Below are positions 15,243 to 24,212 of a stretch of 64,000 nt of DNA, piece after piece; the stretch's first letter is position 1; every line of letters begins with the position of its first letter. The translations under genes were made by a program, and so were the position numbers. This DNA comes from Chryseobacterium endalhagicum (GTDB lineage: Bacteria > Bacteroidota > Bacteroidia > Flavobacteriales > Weeksellaceae), in NCBI RefSeq assembly GCF_016745235.1, contig NZ_JAELVM010000001.1, positions 1,501,856-1,565,855 of the forward strand, in the 5' to 3' direction. The notes beneath the pieces were generated by a model. The model saw only the letters and a list, made by a program, of their open reading frames with translations, was not told where the DNA came from and did no database searches.

Positions 15243-17234
15243 ATGAAAAGAATAACTATTTTAGCCCGCGTTCTGGTTTTTGCTTTAGCGGTTGGAATTA
15301 CGCCTGCCAGCGTAATGCAGGCCCAAAACAAAGGGAGATCTGAAATTTCAGTGAAAGAACTGCCGAAAATTGCTGTTTCTTCCGTTCTGGGTAATTTCAG
15401 TGCAGATTTTAGCGGACAGAATGTTTCAGCAGATTTCCTTTTTAACCATTTAGGTGAATGGTTAGGGACTGGGACCGACCATTCATTCAAGCTTCTGAAG
15501 CAGAACAAGGATGAATTGGGAATTAAACATTTCGTTTATGAGCACTATTATAAAGGGGTAAAAGTAATGGATGATATGGTTCTGGTGCACGAAAAAAACG
15601 GAAAAGTAACGTATGTAAATGGTGAGATTGTCTCAGATATTAATCTTTCTCCAAAGCAGCAGCCTACTTCCGGCAGAATAAAATCTATTATCCTGGCTGA
15701 TCTCAATGCAAAGGGGAAGGTGACCATTTCCAATATTGAAGAAGTTATTACAAAAGTAAATAACGGAAGAAAGGCGGCAATGTATCACACTTCTAAGGTA
15801 GAAGCTTTATCCATGAAGCCTTTAAAAGCTTATACTTACTATATAGATAACGTTTCAGGAGCAGTGGTAAAGAAAAACTCAAGAGTTCATGATGTTGATA
15901 CCCCTTCTACTAGCTCAACGTACTATAAAGGTAATCAGTCCATTACTGTAGATTCTTACAATGGGCAGTTCCGTTTGAAAGATAATGAAAGAAATATCCA
16001 TACCATGAACGGGACTACACTGGATGTAGATACCATAAACGGTGGGATTATCAATGTTCAGGAATACATTAATCCTGTGGCAGATTACACGGGTGCAGAT
16101 ACAAAACCACCAGTGGAAGTTCATTGGGGAATGAAAAATGCCTATGATTATTATATAGCCCGTCACAACAGAAACAGCTACGATGGAAACGGTGCCAAAA
16201 TAGATAACTATTACAATTTTGATTTTGGAGGACTTACCGGAGGAGCCAATGCTGCTGCGCTTGATACTCCTTTATACGGAGGAATTGTATGTATGCTTTA
16301 TGGAAACGGGAAAATATTGGGCGGCTTGTTTACCCTGATGAATCCTGTAGTCGGGATAGATGTGGCAGGACACGAATACTCACACCTGATCATTGGAAGA
16401 AATGGTTTGGGAGGATTAAATTATGAATCAGAATCAGGAGCCATTAACGAATCTATTGCAGATATGCTGGGAACAGCTATTGAATTTTATTCAGGAAGCA
16501 GCCCGAACTGGACTATTGGTGAAGGAATTCCAACAGCCTCATTCCTGAATCCAAATCCAAGCCCGCATATGAGAAGCATGTCCGATCCGAATAATGCCAA
16601 CCCGGGACCGCAGCCTGACACTTACAATGGGACAAACTGGGCAAGTACCGCGAATCCTACCGCAGATAATGATCACGGGGGCGTACACACCAACAGCGGA
16701 GTAGGGAATTACTGGTTTTATCTTCTGTCGCAGGGAGGTTCCGGAACCAATGACATCGGAAATCCTTTTAATGTAACAGGAATTACCATTGAAAAGGCAG
16801 AAAAAATCATTTACAGAGCCTTAACCAATTATATGACCCCGAACACAACCTATATGGATGCCTATAATTTTACAAAACAGGCTGTTACAGATTTGTATGG
16901 AGCATCAAGCAATGAACAGCAGCAAAATGTAAAAGCATGGTATGCGGTAGGAATTGGAAACGGTGTACTGGCAACTAACGAAACTGTACGCACACAGAAT
17001 GAATTCAATGTGTATCCAAATCCGGTGAAAGACGGCGTATTCACAATAGAAAATAATAAAGATAATACGTCTGTGGAGCTTTATGATGTTTCCGGAAGAT
17101 TGGTTAAAGGAGCTCAGAAACTAAATAAAGGAACCCACAAGATCAACATTCCTGGTGTGAAAAAAGGGGTTTATCTTTTAAAAATAACATCTGAAGACAA
17201 TTCTGTTTCGTCCAGAAAAATTATTGTTGACTAG
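15243..17234 (+). CDS. Secreted M4-family (thermolysin-like) zinc metallopeptidase with T9SS sorting domain
   Basis: The 663-residue preproenzyme has a signal peptide to about residue 27 (ends SVMQAQ), an FTP/PepSY-type propeptide to about 205, an M4 catalytic domain at about 285-570 and a T9SS type A sorting domain at about 588-663 (VYPNPVKDGVF, GVYLLKI). Zinc and catalytic residues are visible: HEYSH (377-381), Glu403 in NESIAD and His482 in DHGGVHTNSG. It should be exported by Sec, moved through the outer membrane by T9SS and digest extracellular protein. It lies between two paralogous ECF sigma modules with a matching ECF promoter, so sigma control is likely. A strong terminator follows. 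Confidence 0.95.
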   Translation: MKRITILARVLVFALAVGITPASVMQAQNKGRSEISVKELPKIAVSSVLGNFSADFSGQNVSADFLFNHLGEWLGTGTDHSFKLLKQNKDELGIKHFVYEHYYKGVKVMDDMVLVHEKNGKVTYVNGEIVSDINLSPKQQPTSGRIKSIILADLNAKGKVTISNIEEVITKVNNGRKAAMYHTSKVEALSMKPLKAYTYYIDNVSGAVVKKNSRVHDVDTPSTSSTYYKGNQSITVDSYNGQFRLKDNERNIHTMNGTTLDVDTINGGIINVQEYINPVADYTGADTKPPVEVHWGMKNAYDYYIARHNRNSYDGNGAKIDNYYNFDFGGLTGGANAAALDTPLYGGIVCMLYGNGKILGGLFTLMNPVVGIDVAGHEYSHLIIGRNGLGGLNYESESGAINESIADMLGTAIEFYSGSSPNWTIGEGIPTASFLNPNPSPHMRSMSDPNNANPGPQPDTYNGTNWASTANPTADNDHGGVHTNSGVGNYWFYLLSQGGSGTNDIGNPFNVTGITIEKAEKIIYRALTNYMTPNTTYMDAYNFTKQAVTDLYGASSNEQQQNVKAWYAVGIGNGVLATNETVRTQNEFNVYPNPVKDGVFTIENNKDNTSVELYDVSGRLVKGAQKLNKGTHKINIPGVKKGVYLLKITSEDNSVSSRKIIVD

Positions 17235-17256
17235 GTTTTTCAAAGTTAAATTGCAG

Positions 17257-17288
17257 TCCGGCAGAAATTATTCTGCCGGATTTTTTTA
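17257..17288 (+). terminator. Rho-independent terminator of the M4 peptidase
   Basis: Arms TCCGGCAGAA and TTCTGCCGGA enclose a four-base loop, followed by seven T residues. Confidence 0.9.
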
Positions 17289-17303
17289 TTTTTAAAAATC
17301 TCT

Positions 17304-17334
17304 GTAACAAATTTTTACATTTAAAACTAACTGT
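17304..17334 (+). promoter_or_regulatory. ECF-type promoter site 3, for sigma module B
   Basis: GTAACAAA at 17304 and ACTAACTGT at 17326 have the same 22-base start-to-start distance as sites 1 and 2. Being upstream of an ECF sigma gene, it suggests autoregulation, the usual pattern for ECF factors. Confidence 0.65.
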
Positions 17335-17349
17335 ATAGAGCCCCAAACT

Positions 17350-17850
17350 ATGAAATCAGCAGAGCAGGAATTTTTAGACAAAATGGAAAAGCATAAAGGA
17401 ATCATTTTCAAGATTTCAAAAATGTACATGTCCGAAAAAGACGACCGCGATGATCTTTTTCAGGAAATCACCTATCAGATCTGGAAAGCTTATCCCAACT
17501 TCAGAGGACAGAGTGAGTTTTCAACCTGGCTGTACAGAATAGCCCTCAACACCGCCATTATTTTTCTGAAAACCGAGAAAAGAAGAAGTTTTATTTCTAA
17601 TGAGGATTTTTCCGAAATGAAAGTCATTCAGGATGAATATGATGAAGAAAAGGAAGAAAAACTGGCCAGGATGTATAAGGCCGTCCAGCAGCTGGATTCC
17701 CTTGACAAAGCGTTTATTTTTTATTATCTGGAAGATTTTTCAGGAAAAGAAATTGCAGATCAGATGGGAATTTCCGAAGGCAATGCAAGGGTAAAAATGA
17801 ACCGGGCCAAAAATAAACTGAAAGATATCTTAAACTCAAATAAATCATAA
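17350..17850 (+). CDS. ECF-type RNA polymerase sigma factor (module B)
   Basis: The 166-residue product has sigma region 2 (DDRDDLFQEITYQIWKAYPNF, FSTWLYRIALNTA) and region 4 (YYLEDFSGKEIADQMGISEG). The start MKSAEQEFLDKMEKHKGIIF aligns with MSLMEKEFLEKIEKHKGVIF of module A, and similarity is high throughout. It is followed after 17 bases by its own membrane-protein gene. The promoter at 17304-17334 matches that of the M4 peptidase just upstream, so this factor is the best candidate to control both. The family call is firm; the regulon is inferred. Confidence 0.93.
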   Translation: MKSAEQEFLDKMEKHKGIIFKISKMYMSEKDDRDDLFQEITYQIWKAYPNFRGQSEFSTWLYRIALNTAIIFLKTEKRRSFISNEDFSEMKVIQDEYDEEKEEKLARMYKAVQQLDSLDKAFIFYYLEDFSGKEIADQMGISEGNARVKMNRAKNKLKDILNSNKS

Positions 17851-17867
17851 TTTTTAAATCAATAGCA

Positions 17868-18458
17868 ATGAATATAGATGAATTAAAAAATGTCTGGAAC
17901 GAAGATGTTTCCGAACAAACCCCTGAAATAAGTATTGAACATACAAATAAGATCAATCTGCCCTTAGAAAAGATCCGAAAGAATATGCGTCTGGAATTTT
18001 GGTCTGTGATCGGGATCTTTATTTTTTCATTCGCTGTATGTGCATTCTGCCAGCCCTTTAAACTTCAGTTTTATATTACCATGCTGGTGGCCTCCATGCT
18101 TTTCGTAACGATCTTTTTTTACAGTAAATTTTTCAGGCTTTATAATGACATAAGCAATCCGATGCTTAATACCTATGATGCTTTAAAAGATCTGAAAATA
18201 CAGTTTGACCTCAATAAACAGTATTACTTTTCATATTATCTGAGCTTTGTTCCTTTTATTGTCTGTGAAATGATTATCGTCATAGAATTTATTCCCTGGC
18301 CGGAACCGATAAGTGATGCAAAGATTGCCGTGATTCTGATCAGTGCCGTTGTCATAGGTCTTTTTGTACTCTATCTGAGTGGAAAGTTCTGGTTTTACCG
18401 TTATTATGGGAGACACTTTGTACACATCGAAAACTTACTGAAAGAATTAAAGAAATAA
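17868..18458 (+). CDS. Membrane protein, putative sigma-factor partner (module B)
   Basis: The 196-residue product has a soluble N-terminus (MNIDELKNVWNEDVSEQTPE) and four membrane segments near 43-61, 66-87, 119-142 and 151-171, ending in a short cytosolic helix. N-terminus and topology match the module A protein at 13595, which is 75 residues longer. The conserved soluble N-terminus (xxELKNxWxED/KD...PEIS) is the likely sigma-binding part. Anti-sigma function is inferred from operon position, not from a known motif. A perfect hairpin terminator follows within five bases. Confidence 0.85.
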   Translation: MNIDELKNVWNEDVSEQTPEISIEHTNKINLPLEKIRKNMRLEFWSVIGIFIFSFAVCAFCQPFKLQFYITMLVASMLFVTIFFYSKFFRLYNDISNPMLNTYDALKDLKIQFDLNKQYYFSYYLSFVPFIVCEMIIVIEFIPWPEPISDAKIAVILISAVVIGLFVLYLSGKFWFYRYYGRHFVHIENLLKELKK

Positions 18459-18463
18459 GAAGA

Positions 18464-18492
18464 GTTTCGGCGGGCTGAAAGCCCGCCGAAAC
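18464..18492. terminator. Perfect GC-rich hairpin terminator between convergent genes
   Basis: Arms GTTTCGGCGGGCT and AGCCCGCCGAAAC enclose GAA. It lies between genes ending at 18458 (+) and 18501 (-) and closely resembles the hairpin at 10502-10532 in style. Confidence 0.85.
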
Positions 18493-18500
18493 CTTATAAA

Positions 18501-20054
18501 CTATTGATGTGCCTGTTCTCTGGCAATCTCTTTTTTTACCCAATCCAGCTGCGGATCCTTTCTGTTGATAATATCCTGCATCGTTTCTTTGATGGTCACA
18601 TCCGGTGCAACTCCTTTTTTCGTATTCAGAAAATCGATGTTGGGCTGTACCAGCAGCAGACCTATCGGAAGATTGATCTTGGAATGAGGCAGTTTCTGGT
18701 AAGAATAGAATCCGGCAACGGTTCCGTCATTCGCACCTCCTGTTTCTTCACCTACTAAGGTGGCGCGTTTGTCATATTTCAGTTTGGCTGTAATAATTGA
18801 GGAGGCAGAAAAACTTCCGCCGTTGATCAGTACAAAAACTTTTCCCTGAAATGCATTTTTATCAGGCTTTGTCGCTTTGTCGGCTTTCATTTTATAATAG
18901 ACCTTTCCATCCTTTTTATAAGTGCTGAACGTCTGTGCAAAAACATAAGTAGGATAGGCCAGACTCTTAAAAGCATACTGAAATGCATTGCTTTTTCTGA
19001 AATAATTGGTTTTCAGCGGAGTAAGTCTTGATGTAAGCTGTGACGGCTTGATCAGAACGTACGGTTCCGAAGCCAGATAAGAATACAGATTATTGATCTC
19101 ATGCAGTGATCCGCCGTAATTATTCCGGACGTCTATGACAAGATATTTGGCGCCGGCATTTTTTATTTTGCTGAAAGTTTCCTTGTAAAACTTATCCGAA
19201 TAGTCTCTTGAAAAACTCTGTACTTTGATATATGCTGTTGTGCTGTCTTTGTCCAGAAATTTAAAATTCCGGTTGTAAGAATTGCTGGAGGCCACATAAT
19301 CATTGATTTTCTTTTCAACGGTGCGCTTTTCCTGTTCCTTATCCTTTGCAAGGTCTTTTTTAGACTTATCTTCTCTGTATAAAGTATAGGTTTTCTTTTC
19401 GCCGTGGTAGAGCGTTTCTATATTTGCTGTATCTGTAAATCCGTTTTCTGCGGTATAGAAATTAAAAAACACATCTTTCAGAAAGTAAGACTGAAAAGTA
19501 GTATTATAACCATCGCTGCTGATCAGTTCCCGGTATTTTTTGATATATACAGATACAGGAATATTGTTGATGGATAGAACTTCCGTTCCCGGTTTTATGT
19601 TCTCTATCGAATCTTTATTTTCAATAATGAATAACTGGTTATCCTTGATATAATACTCAAAACGGCTGAACATTCCCTTTTTCTGCTCAAGTGTTTTAAT
19701 TTCTCGCCGCGTAAACTTTTTTCTTGGAATTCTCAGGGAAAGATGTCCTTCGCGGATATCCGCGATGACGGGCTGCAATTTAAAGTAAAACTGAAGCGGA
19801 GTCAGGGGCTGATCGATCGTTTGTTTAAGACTGTCAAACTTATGATCGAGCTCCTTTTTGGAAATATACCAGTAAAGCTGGGGATGCATCTGCTGAAGCT
19901 TTTGGTAGGCATAATCTATATCCTCCCTAAGCTCATCCGGGCTTACGCACGCAGTTCTCTGCTCATTGTGTCTCCTGATGGAGGTGCATGAGGAAAGAGC
20001 TGCTGCCAGCAGTATGATCGAATAATTTTTCAACGTATTTGAATTTTTTTTCAA
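18501..20054 (-). CDS. S41-family peptidase, lipoprotein
   Basis: The 517-residue product has a lipoprotein signal (IILLAAALSSCTS, Cys23), a helical N-terminal domain, a PDZ-like region at about 150-180 (IKPGTEVLSINNIPV) and an S41 protease domain at about 275-500. The catalytic Ser lies in NGGSFSASSIITAKL at about residue 416; the substrate-binding strand VIDVRNNYGGS and EETGGANDGT are also seen. Related enzymes (C-terminal processing/tricorn-like) cleave proteins in the periplasm or at the cell surface. It stands alone, convergent with sigma module B. The substrate is unknown. Confidence 0.9.
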   Translation of the reverse strand: MKKNSNTLKNYSIILLAAALSSCTSIRRHNEQRTACVSPDELREDIDYAYQKLQQMHPQLYWYISKKELDHKFDSLKQTIDQPLTPLQFYFKLQPVIADIREGHLSLRIPRKKFTRREIKTLEQKKGMFSRFEYYIKDNQLFIIENKDSIENIKPGTEVLSINNIPVSVYIKKYRELISSDGYNTTFQSYFLKDVFFNFYTAENGFTDTANIETLYHGEKKTYTLYREDKSKKDLAKDKEQEKRTVEKKINDYVASSNSYNRNFKFLDKDSTTAYIKVQSFSRDYSDKFYKETFSKIKNAGAKYLVIDVRNNYGGSLHEINNLYSYLASEPYVLIKPSQLTSRLTPLKTNYFRKSNAFQYAFKSLAYPTYVFAQTFSTYKKDGKVYYKMKADKATKPDKNAFQGKVFVLINGGSFSASSIITAKLKYDKRATLVGEETGGANDGTVAGFYSYQKLPHSKINLPIGLLLVQPNIDFLNTKKGVAPDVTIKETMQDIINRKDPQLDWVKKEIAREQAHQ

Positions 20055-20170
20055 TCGGCTAAGTTAAAAAGTTTAAGATAATTATGATTTAAATAAATGA
20101 TAAATTATTCAGAAAGCGTTATAAATTAAGTTAAAAATTCACAGCATTTTCATGTCAGATCAAAAGTCAA

Positions 20171-20178
20171 TACCTTTG
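20171..20178 (+). promoter_or_regulatory. Bacteroidota -7 box upstream of MBL-fold gene
   Basis: TACCTTTG matches TAnnTTTG; the start codon follows 13 bases later, so the leader is very short. A clear -33 box was not found. Confidence 0.5.
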
Positions 20179-20191
20179 CTGCTTATTAATA

Positions 20192-21292
20192 ATGCAGATG
20201 ATATATTTGATTTTAACGGCTCTTTTTTTAGTTGCACTCTATCTTTTCGTGATGAATCTTCCTGCTTTCGGAGCAGCTCCCAAAGGCAAAAGGCTGGAAC
20301 GGATGAAGCAGTCAAAGCTCTATAAAAACAACAGGTTCCAGAATATCAGCCACACGCCGGCTATTGCGGAAGGCTACAGTACCATAAAAGTTACTTACGA
20401 TTTCATTTTGGGTAAAAAAAATCCGCTGTTAAAGCCATTAAAAGAAATTCCGGCGGTTCATACAGATCTGAAAAACATTCCGAAAGATAAAGACGTTTTC
20501 ATCTGGCTTGGTCATTCATCGTATTATTTTCAGACGGATGGTGTTTCCTTTCTCGTAGATCCGGTGCTGAGTTTATACGGTTCGCCCTTTAAATATTTTA
20601 ACAAAGCATTCAAAGGTTCTGATCTGTTTAAACCCGAAGATATTCCCGACCTGGATTATCTGGTGATCACCCATGATCATTTTGACCATCTGGACTATCC
20701 AACTGTAAAATCGATAAGAAATCGAACTGAAATGGCGATTGTGCCTTTAGGAACCGGAGGACACCTCGAAAGATGGGGATATCCGGAAGAAAAACTGATT
20801 GAAGAAGAGTGGGGAACAGAAGTGGTTTTGAAAAATAATCTGAAAATTACTTTTACCCCGGCAAGACATTTCTCCGGTAGAAAAATAAAACAGAACGACA
20901 CGCTGTGGACCTCCTATGTTTTGGAAACACCTACAAAAAAGATATTTTTGGGTGGCGACAGCGGTTATGACTCCCATTTTAAAACAATAGGGGATCAATT
21001 CGGACCTTTTGATTATGTGGTTCTGGAAAATGGGCAGTACGACGAGGCATGGCGGTATATTCATGCCCTTCCTCAAGATGTGATCAAGGCTGCGCTCGAC
21101 CTTAAGGCACATAAAATTATTCCCGTACACTCTTCAAAATTTGCACTCGCTCTTCATCCATGGAATGAACCGCTTCAGAAAGTGACCGATTTAGGAAAGG
21201 AAAAAGGACTCTGTATTCTTACCCCGATGATTGGGGAAGAACTGGATATGAACGGTACTGACCATCAGTTCAAAGCCTGGTGGCAGGACTGA
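20192..21292 (+). CDS. Membrane-anchored MBL-fold metallo-hydrolase (NAPE-PLD/UlaG-like)
   Basis: The 366-residue product begins with a membrane helix (residues 3-23), then a basic segment and a metallo-beta-lactamase domain. Seen: WLGHSSYYF (105-113), the metal motif THDHFDHLD (His161, His163, Asp165, His166), FTPARHFSGR and IIPVHSSKF. The GHSS segment and overall layout match the family of NAPE-phospholipase D-like hydrolases, which in bacteria mostly have unknown substrates. The short promoter-to-ATG distance supports the start. It faces a GNAT gene ending two bases beyond it on the other strand. Confidence 0.88.
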   Translation: MQMIYLILTALFLVALYLFVMNLPAFGAAPKGKRLERMKQSKLYKNNRFQNISHTPAIAEGYSTIKVTYDFILGKKNPLLKPLKEIPAVHTDLKNIPKDKDVFIWLGHSSYYFQTDGVSFLVDPVLSLYGSPFKYFNKAFKGSDLFKPEDIPDLDYLVITHDHFDHLDYPTVKSIRNRTEMAIVPLGTGGHLERWGYPEEKLIEEEWGTEVVLKNNLKITFTPARHFSGRKIKQNDTLWTSYVLETPTKKIFLGGDSGYDSHFKTIGDQFGPFDYVVLENGQYDEAWRYIHALPQDVIKAALDLKAHKIIPVHSSKFALALHPWNEPLQKVTDLGKEKGLCILTPMIGEELDMNGTDHQFKAWWQD

Positions 21293-21293
21293 T

Positions 21294-21581
21294 TTACGCA
21301 TGCCAGATATCCTTGTATCTTGCCGGATGGTTTTCAAACTGCTGGCGTACAAAATCACATTCAGGGTCTACCAGAAGATCTTTTTCTTCTGAATACCGCA
21401 CCAGCTCGTCAAGAAGCATTTTGGCATAGCCATGACCTTCACGTTCCTCAATAATTTTAGTGTAATAAACGATGAGCAGCCTGCCGTCTATTTTTATCGA
21501 CATATAACCTGCTTTCTGCCCATCAATCAACAACTGCAGTTCATCCTGATAAGGAGATATTTCAAACTTTATATTTTCCAT
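21294..21581 (-). CDS. Small GNAT-type N-acetyltransferase (YjdJ/Yidj-like)
   Basis: The 95-residue product is a minimal GNAT fold: central strands (GRLLIVYYTKIIEE) followed by the acetyl-CoA loop EREGHGYAKMLLDELVRYS, and a C-terminal CDFVRQQFENHPARYKDIW typical of the small 'yjdJ-type' acetyltransferases. It is cytosolic; the acceptor is unknown. The stop is immediately beside the stop of the MBL gene on the plus strand (one base between), leaving no room for a terminator. Confidence 0.88.
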   Translation of the reverse strand: MENIKFEISPYQDELQLLIDGQKAGYMSIKIDGRLLIVYYTKIIEEREGHGYAKMLLDELVRYSEEKDLLVDPECDFVRQQFENHPARYKDIWHA

Positions 21582-22112
21582 GATATTTAAAATTGATTGA
21601 GTTAAAAATCATTTGCTTCATACAATTCATAAAGCAATTTAGTAGTCTGGCGGCATCACAATCCTTGCGGATTTATACTTATCACTTTTAAAATTACAAA
21701 TTTATCTTATACAAAACATAGGTTTTCCGGAAACTTAGTGAAATTTTTTGTTGAGACTTCAGAGGGCCGATATGAAATTTTTAGGTTGAGGCTGAGATTG
21801 AGTTTAGATGTCAATGGTGAATTTTGCTTTGCAAGTGAATGGTGAATTTTAGGTTGTAGGATTAAGAATCAAGAACCAAGATACCCCGTAAATGTTGAGA
21901 TTTCAGAGGGCAGACATAAAATTTTAGGTTGAGTTTAGATGTCAATGGTGAATTTGCTTTGCAAATGAATGGTGAATTTTAGGTTGTAGGATTAAGAATC
22001 AAGAGGCTAGAACCAAGAATCAAAAAACATTAACCAGCAACTGTCAACCAGCAACTAATTCCCCACTCACTCCAAACTCTCCAACCCAAAAACTCTCAAA
22101 CTCTACAACTCA
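21582..22112. repeat. Intergenic region with two diverged direct repeats
   Basis: A segment of about 120-130 bp occurs at 21750-21880 and again at 21894-22013 (shared words TTGAGAYTTCAGAGGGC, TTTAGATGTCAATGGTGAAT, TTAGGTTGTAGGATTAAGAA). The rest is low-complexity C/A-rich sequence to 22100. No gene was found. Confidence 0.75.
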
Positions 22113-23396
22113 TCACTCCTCGCCATCTTTTCTCGTCACCAGAATCTTATCAATCCTGTTTCCGTCTTTGTCCACGATTTCCAGGGTCAGGTCCTCGATT
22201 GATATTTGATCTCCGGTTTGGGGAACAGTATCTTTTCCAAAAATAAAAAGTCCCGAAACACTCACGAAATTTTTTTCAATCTTTTCATCCAGTTCAATCT
22301 GAAAATACTTTTTGAAATGATAGAGCGGACATTTGCCTTCAACCAGCCAGGAGTTTTCGTTCCGTCTGATAATGTCTTTTTCACCGCCCGCGCCGTCAGG
22401 AATATTCCCTACAAGATCATCCAGAATATCGTTGAGGGTGATAATCCCTTTTGTAGTTCCATATTCATCAATAACAACAGCAAGGTGGACCCTGTTGGTC
22501 TTAAAGCTTTCCATTAAAGGATAAATGAATGAATTTTCAGTCACAAAAACAGCTTTCCGGAGATGTTCACGAAGGTTGAAACTTTCATGGTCCAGATCAA
22601 AGAGATCCCTCATTTTTACCATCCCGATAATATGATCCAGATTATTCCTGTCTGTTACAGGATAGGTAGAAAATGTACTGTTTTTGAGCTTTTCCTTCAC
22701 CATTTCGTAACTGTCGTCTGCATCCAGCGAAATAATTTTAGATCGGTGTGTCGCAAGGGAACTTACTCTCCGGTCTCCAAGCTCAAAGGCGTTTCTTAAA
22801 ACATCATGCTCCTGTTCTTCGATAACTCCGCCTTCTTTTCCTTCTTTAATGATGGATTTAATTTCCTCTTCCGTGATCATTTCCTTCTCATCATCCCTGA
22901 TTCCGAAAAGTTTCAGAATAGCTTCATTGGTAACGGTCAGGAGCCATACAAACGGGGAAGCGAGAACAGACATCCAGTACATGGGTTTGGCGATGATGAT
23001 GGCCGTTTTCTCCGGAAATTTAAGCCCAAGTTTTTTAGGAATTAATTCTCCGAAAACAATAGAAAGAAAGGTGATCACAGCTACAATGATGAATGCTGCA
23101 ATTCCTCTGGCATATTCATTGAAAAATTCAAATTTTGAAATATAGAGGGTAAGATCGGTGGTGAGCCGGTCTCCTGAGAAAATACCGAGGAGAATTCCGA
23201 TTAAAGTAATGCCTATCTGAACCGTTGAGAGAAATCTGCTGGGATCCTCTGCCAGTTTAAGAGCTGTTTTGGCCCGGGAACTGCCTTTTTTCTTCTCACT
23301 TTTAAGCCTGAAAGTTTTGGAAGATACCAAAGCCATTTCAGACATTGAAAATATTCCATTCAGCAAAATAAGCACTATGATGATGATGATCTCCAT
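22113..23396 (-). CDS. CNNM/CBS-domain transporter-like protein (HlyC/CorC family)
   Basis: The 427-residue product has a DUF21/CNNM membrane domain at about 1-185 (MEIIIIIVLILLNGIFSMSE, and SIVFGELIPKKLGL), two CBS domains at about 200-320 (FSTYPVTDRN...IIGMVKMRD, AVVIDEYGTTKGIITLNDIL) and a CorC_HlyC domain to the C-terminus. Proteins of this type are linked to magnesium or cobalt efflux, with CBS domains sensing nucleotides. The old name 'hemolysin' rests on distant homology. It is a single gene in the inner membrane. Confidence 0.92.
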   Translation of the reverse strand: MEIIIIIVLILLNGIFSMSEMALVSSKTFRLKSEKKKGSSRAKTALKLAEDPSRFLSTVQIGITLIGILLGIFSGDRLTTDLTLYISKFEFFNEYARGIAAFIIVAVITFLSIVFGELIPKKLGLKFPEKTAIIIAKPMYWMSVLASPFVWLLTVTNEAILKLFGIRDDEKEMITEEEIKSIIKEGKEGGVIEEQEHDVLRNAFELGDRRVSSLATHRSKIISLDADDSYEMVKEKLKNSTFSTYPVTDRNNLDHIIGMVKMRDLFDLDHESFNLREHLRKAVFVTENSFIYPLMESFKTNRVHLAVVIDEYGTTKGIITLNDILDDLVGNIPDGAGGEKDIIRRNENSWLVEGKCPLYHFKKYFQIELDEKIEKNFVSVSGLFIFGKDTVPQTGDQISIEDLTLEIVDKDGNRIDKILVTRKDGEE

Positions 23397-23537
23397 ACGG
23401 GAACCTGAATAATACCTATAAATATAGACATTATTCCAAATGTTTTCAGGGGTTTATTTGTTTTTTAACAAAGATTGGGAAGGGGTATTGGCAACTTGGC
23501 ATTTTAATTGACTATGCAAAAACAGTTTAACCAATAA

Positions 23538-23966
23538 ATGAAAAAGATGAAAAAAATAATGATAGCATTTTTGCTGGCCGGAACTTTCAGCCTAAGCTAT
23601 GCGCAGTCCGATTATTATAACGATTACAGAAGAAGTATTACAGATATTAACTGGCAGACTGTAGCGGCAGATCTTCTGCTTTCGGTGGCACAGACCAACC
23701 AGCTGAACGCGTTAAATGACAGATACCGCGACTACGATTCCTGGAACAGGGTTTACGTAAGCCATCCGGACCGATGGAGAGAAGACCGTTATTATGAAGT
23801 AGAAAGGATACTTGGAAGAGAAAAATATACCAAGTTCAAAAAGAAATATTACAAAGGGCAAAACCCGGTCGCTGTTTATAACCGGAACAAAAATAATTAT
23901 AAAAAAGTGAAAGTAAAGAAAGCCAAAGTCTACAAAATGGATAAGAAAAACGGGCATCATCATTAA
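23538..23966 (+). CDS. Exported basic protein of unknown function
   Basis: The 142-residue product has a clear signal peptide (KKIMIAFLLAGTFSLSYAQ) and a mature part of two halves: an aromatic/Asp-Arg-rich region with YYNDYRRSITDINWQTVAADL, and a strongly basic tail KNNYKKVKVKKAKVYKMDKK ending in Gly-His-His-His. The tail might bind polyanions or metal, which is only suggested by composition. No known domain was recognised. A terminator follows at 23999-24030. Confidence 0.75.
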   Translation: MKKMKKIMIAFLLAGTFSLSYAQSDYYNDYRRSITDINWQTVAADLLLSVAQTNQLNALNDRYRDYDSWNRVYVSHPDRWREDRYYEVERILGREKYTKFKKKYYKGQNPVAVYNRNKNNYKKVKVKKAKVYKMDKKNGHHH

Positions 23967-23998
23967 ATCACATATCAACTATATATTCAATTTTGAGA

Positions 23999-24030
23999 TG
24001 GATGGCAATTTTTGCTGTCCATTTTTTATT
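23999..24030 (+). terminator. Rho-independent terminator
   Basis: TGGATGGCAA and TTGCTGTCCA pair with one bulge and are followed by TTTTTT. Confidence 0.7.
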
Positions 24031-24102
24031 ATTAATCTGAATTTTAGAATACGAAAATTGTAAGGCTGTTGTTGGAAGAGAAAGGTTTAAAAGTTACTCT
24101 GA

Positions 24103-24135
24103 ATCCTTGTCAAGATTTTAAATCTTGACAAGGAT
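24103..24135. repeat. 33-bp palindrome
   Basis: Left arm ATCCTTGTCAAGATTT and its exact complement flank one base. Compared with the copy at 8798, a G/C pair in the arm is changed to A/T on both sides. Confidence 0.85.
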
Positions 24136-24212
24136 AACTTCCACGCAGCCTTCATGCTTTTATTTTGGCTTCAAAAATATTTTTATTGGTTTGAATTTTA
24201 TAACTTAGCCAT

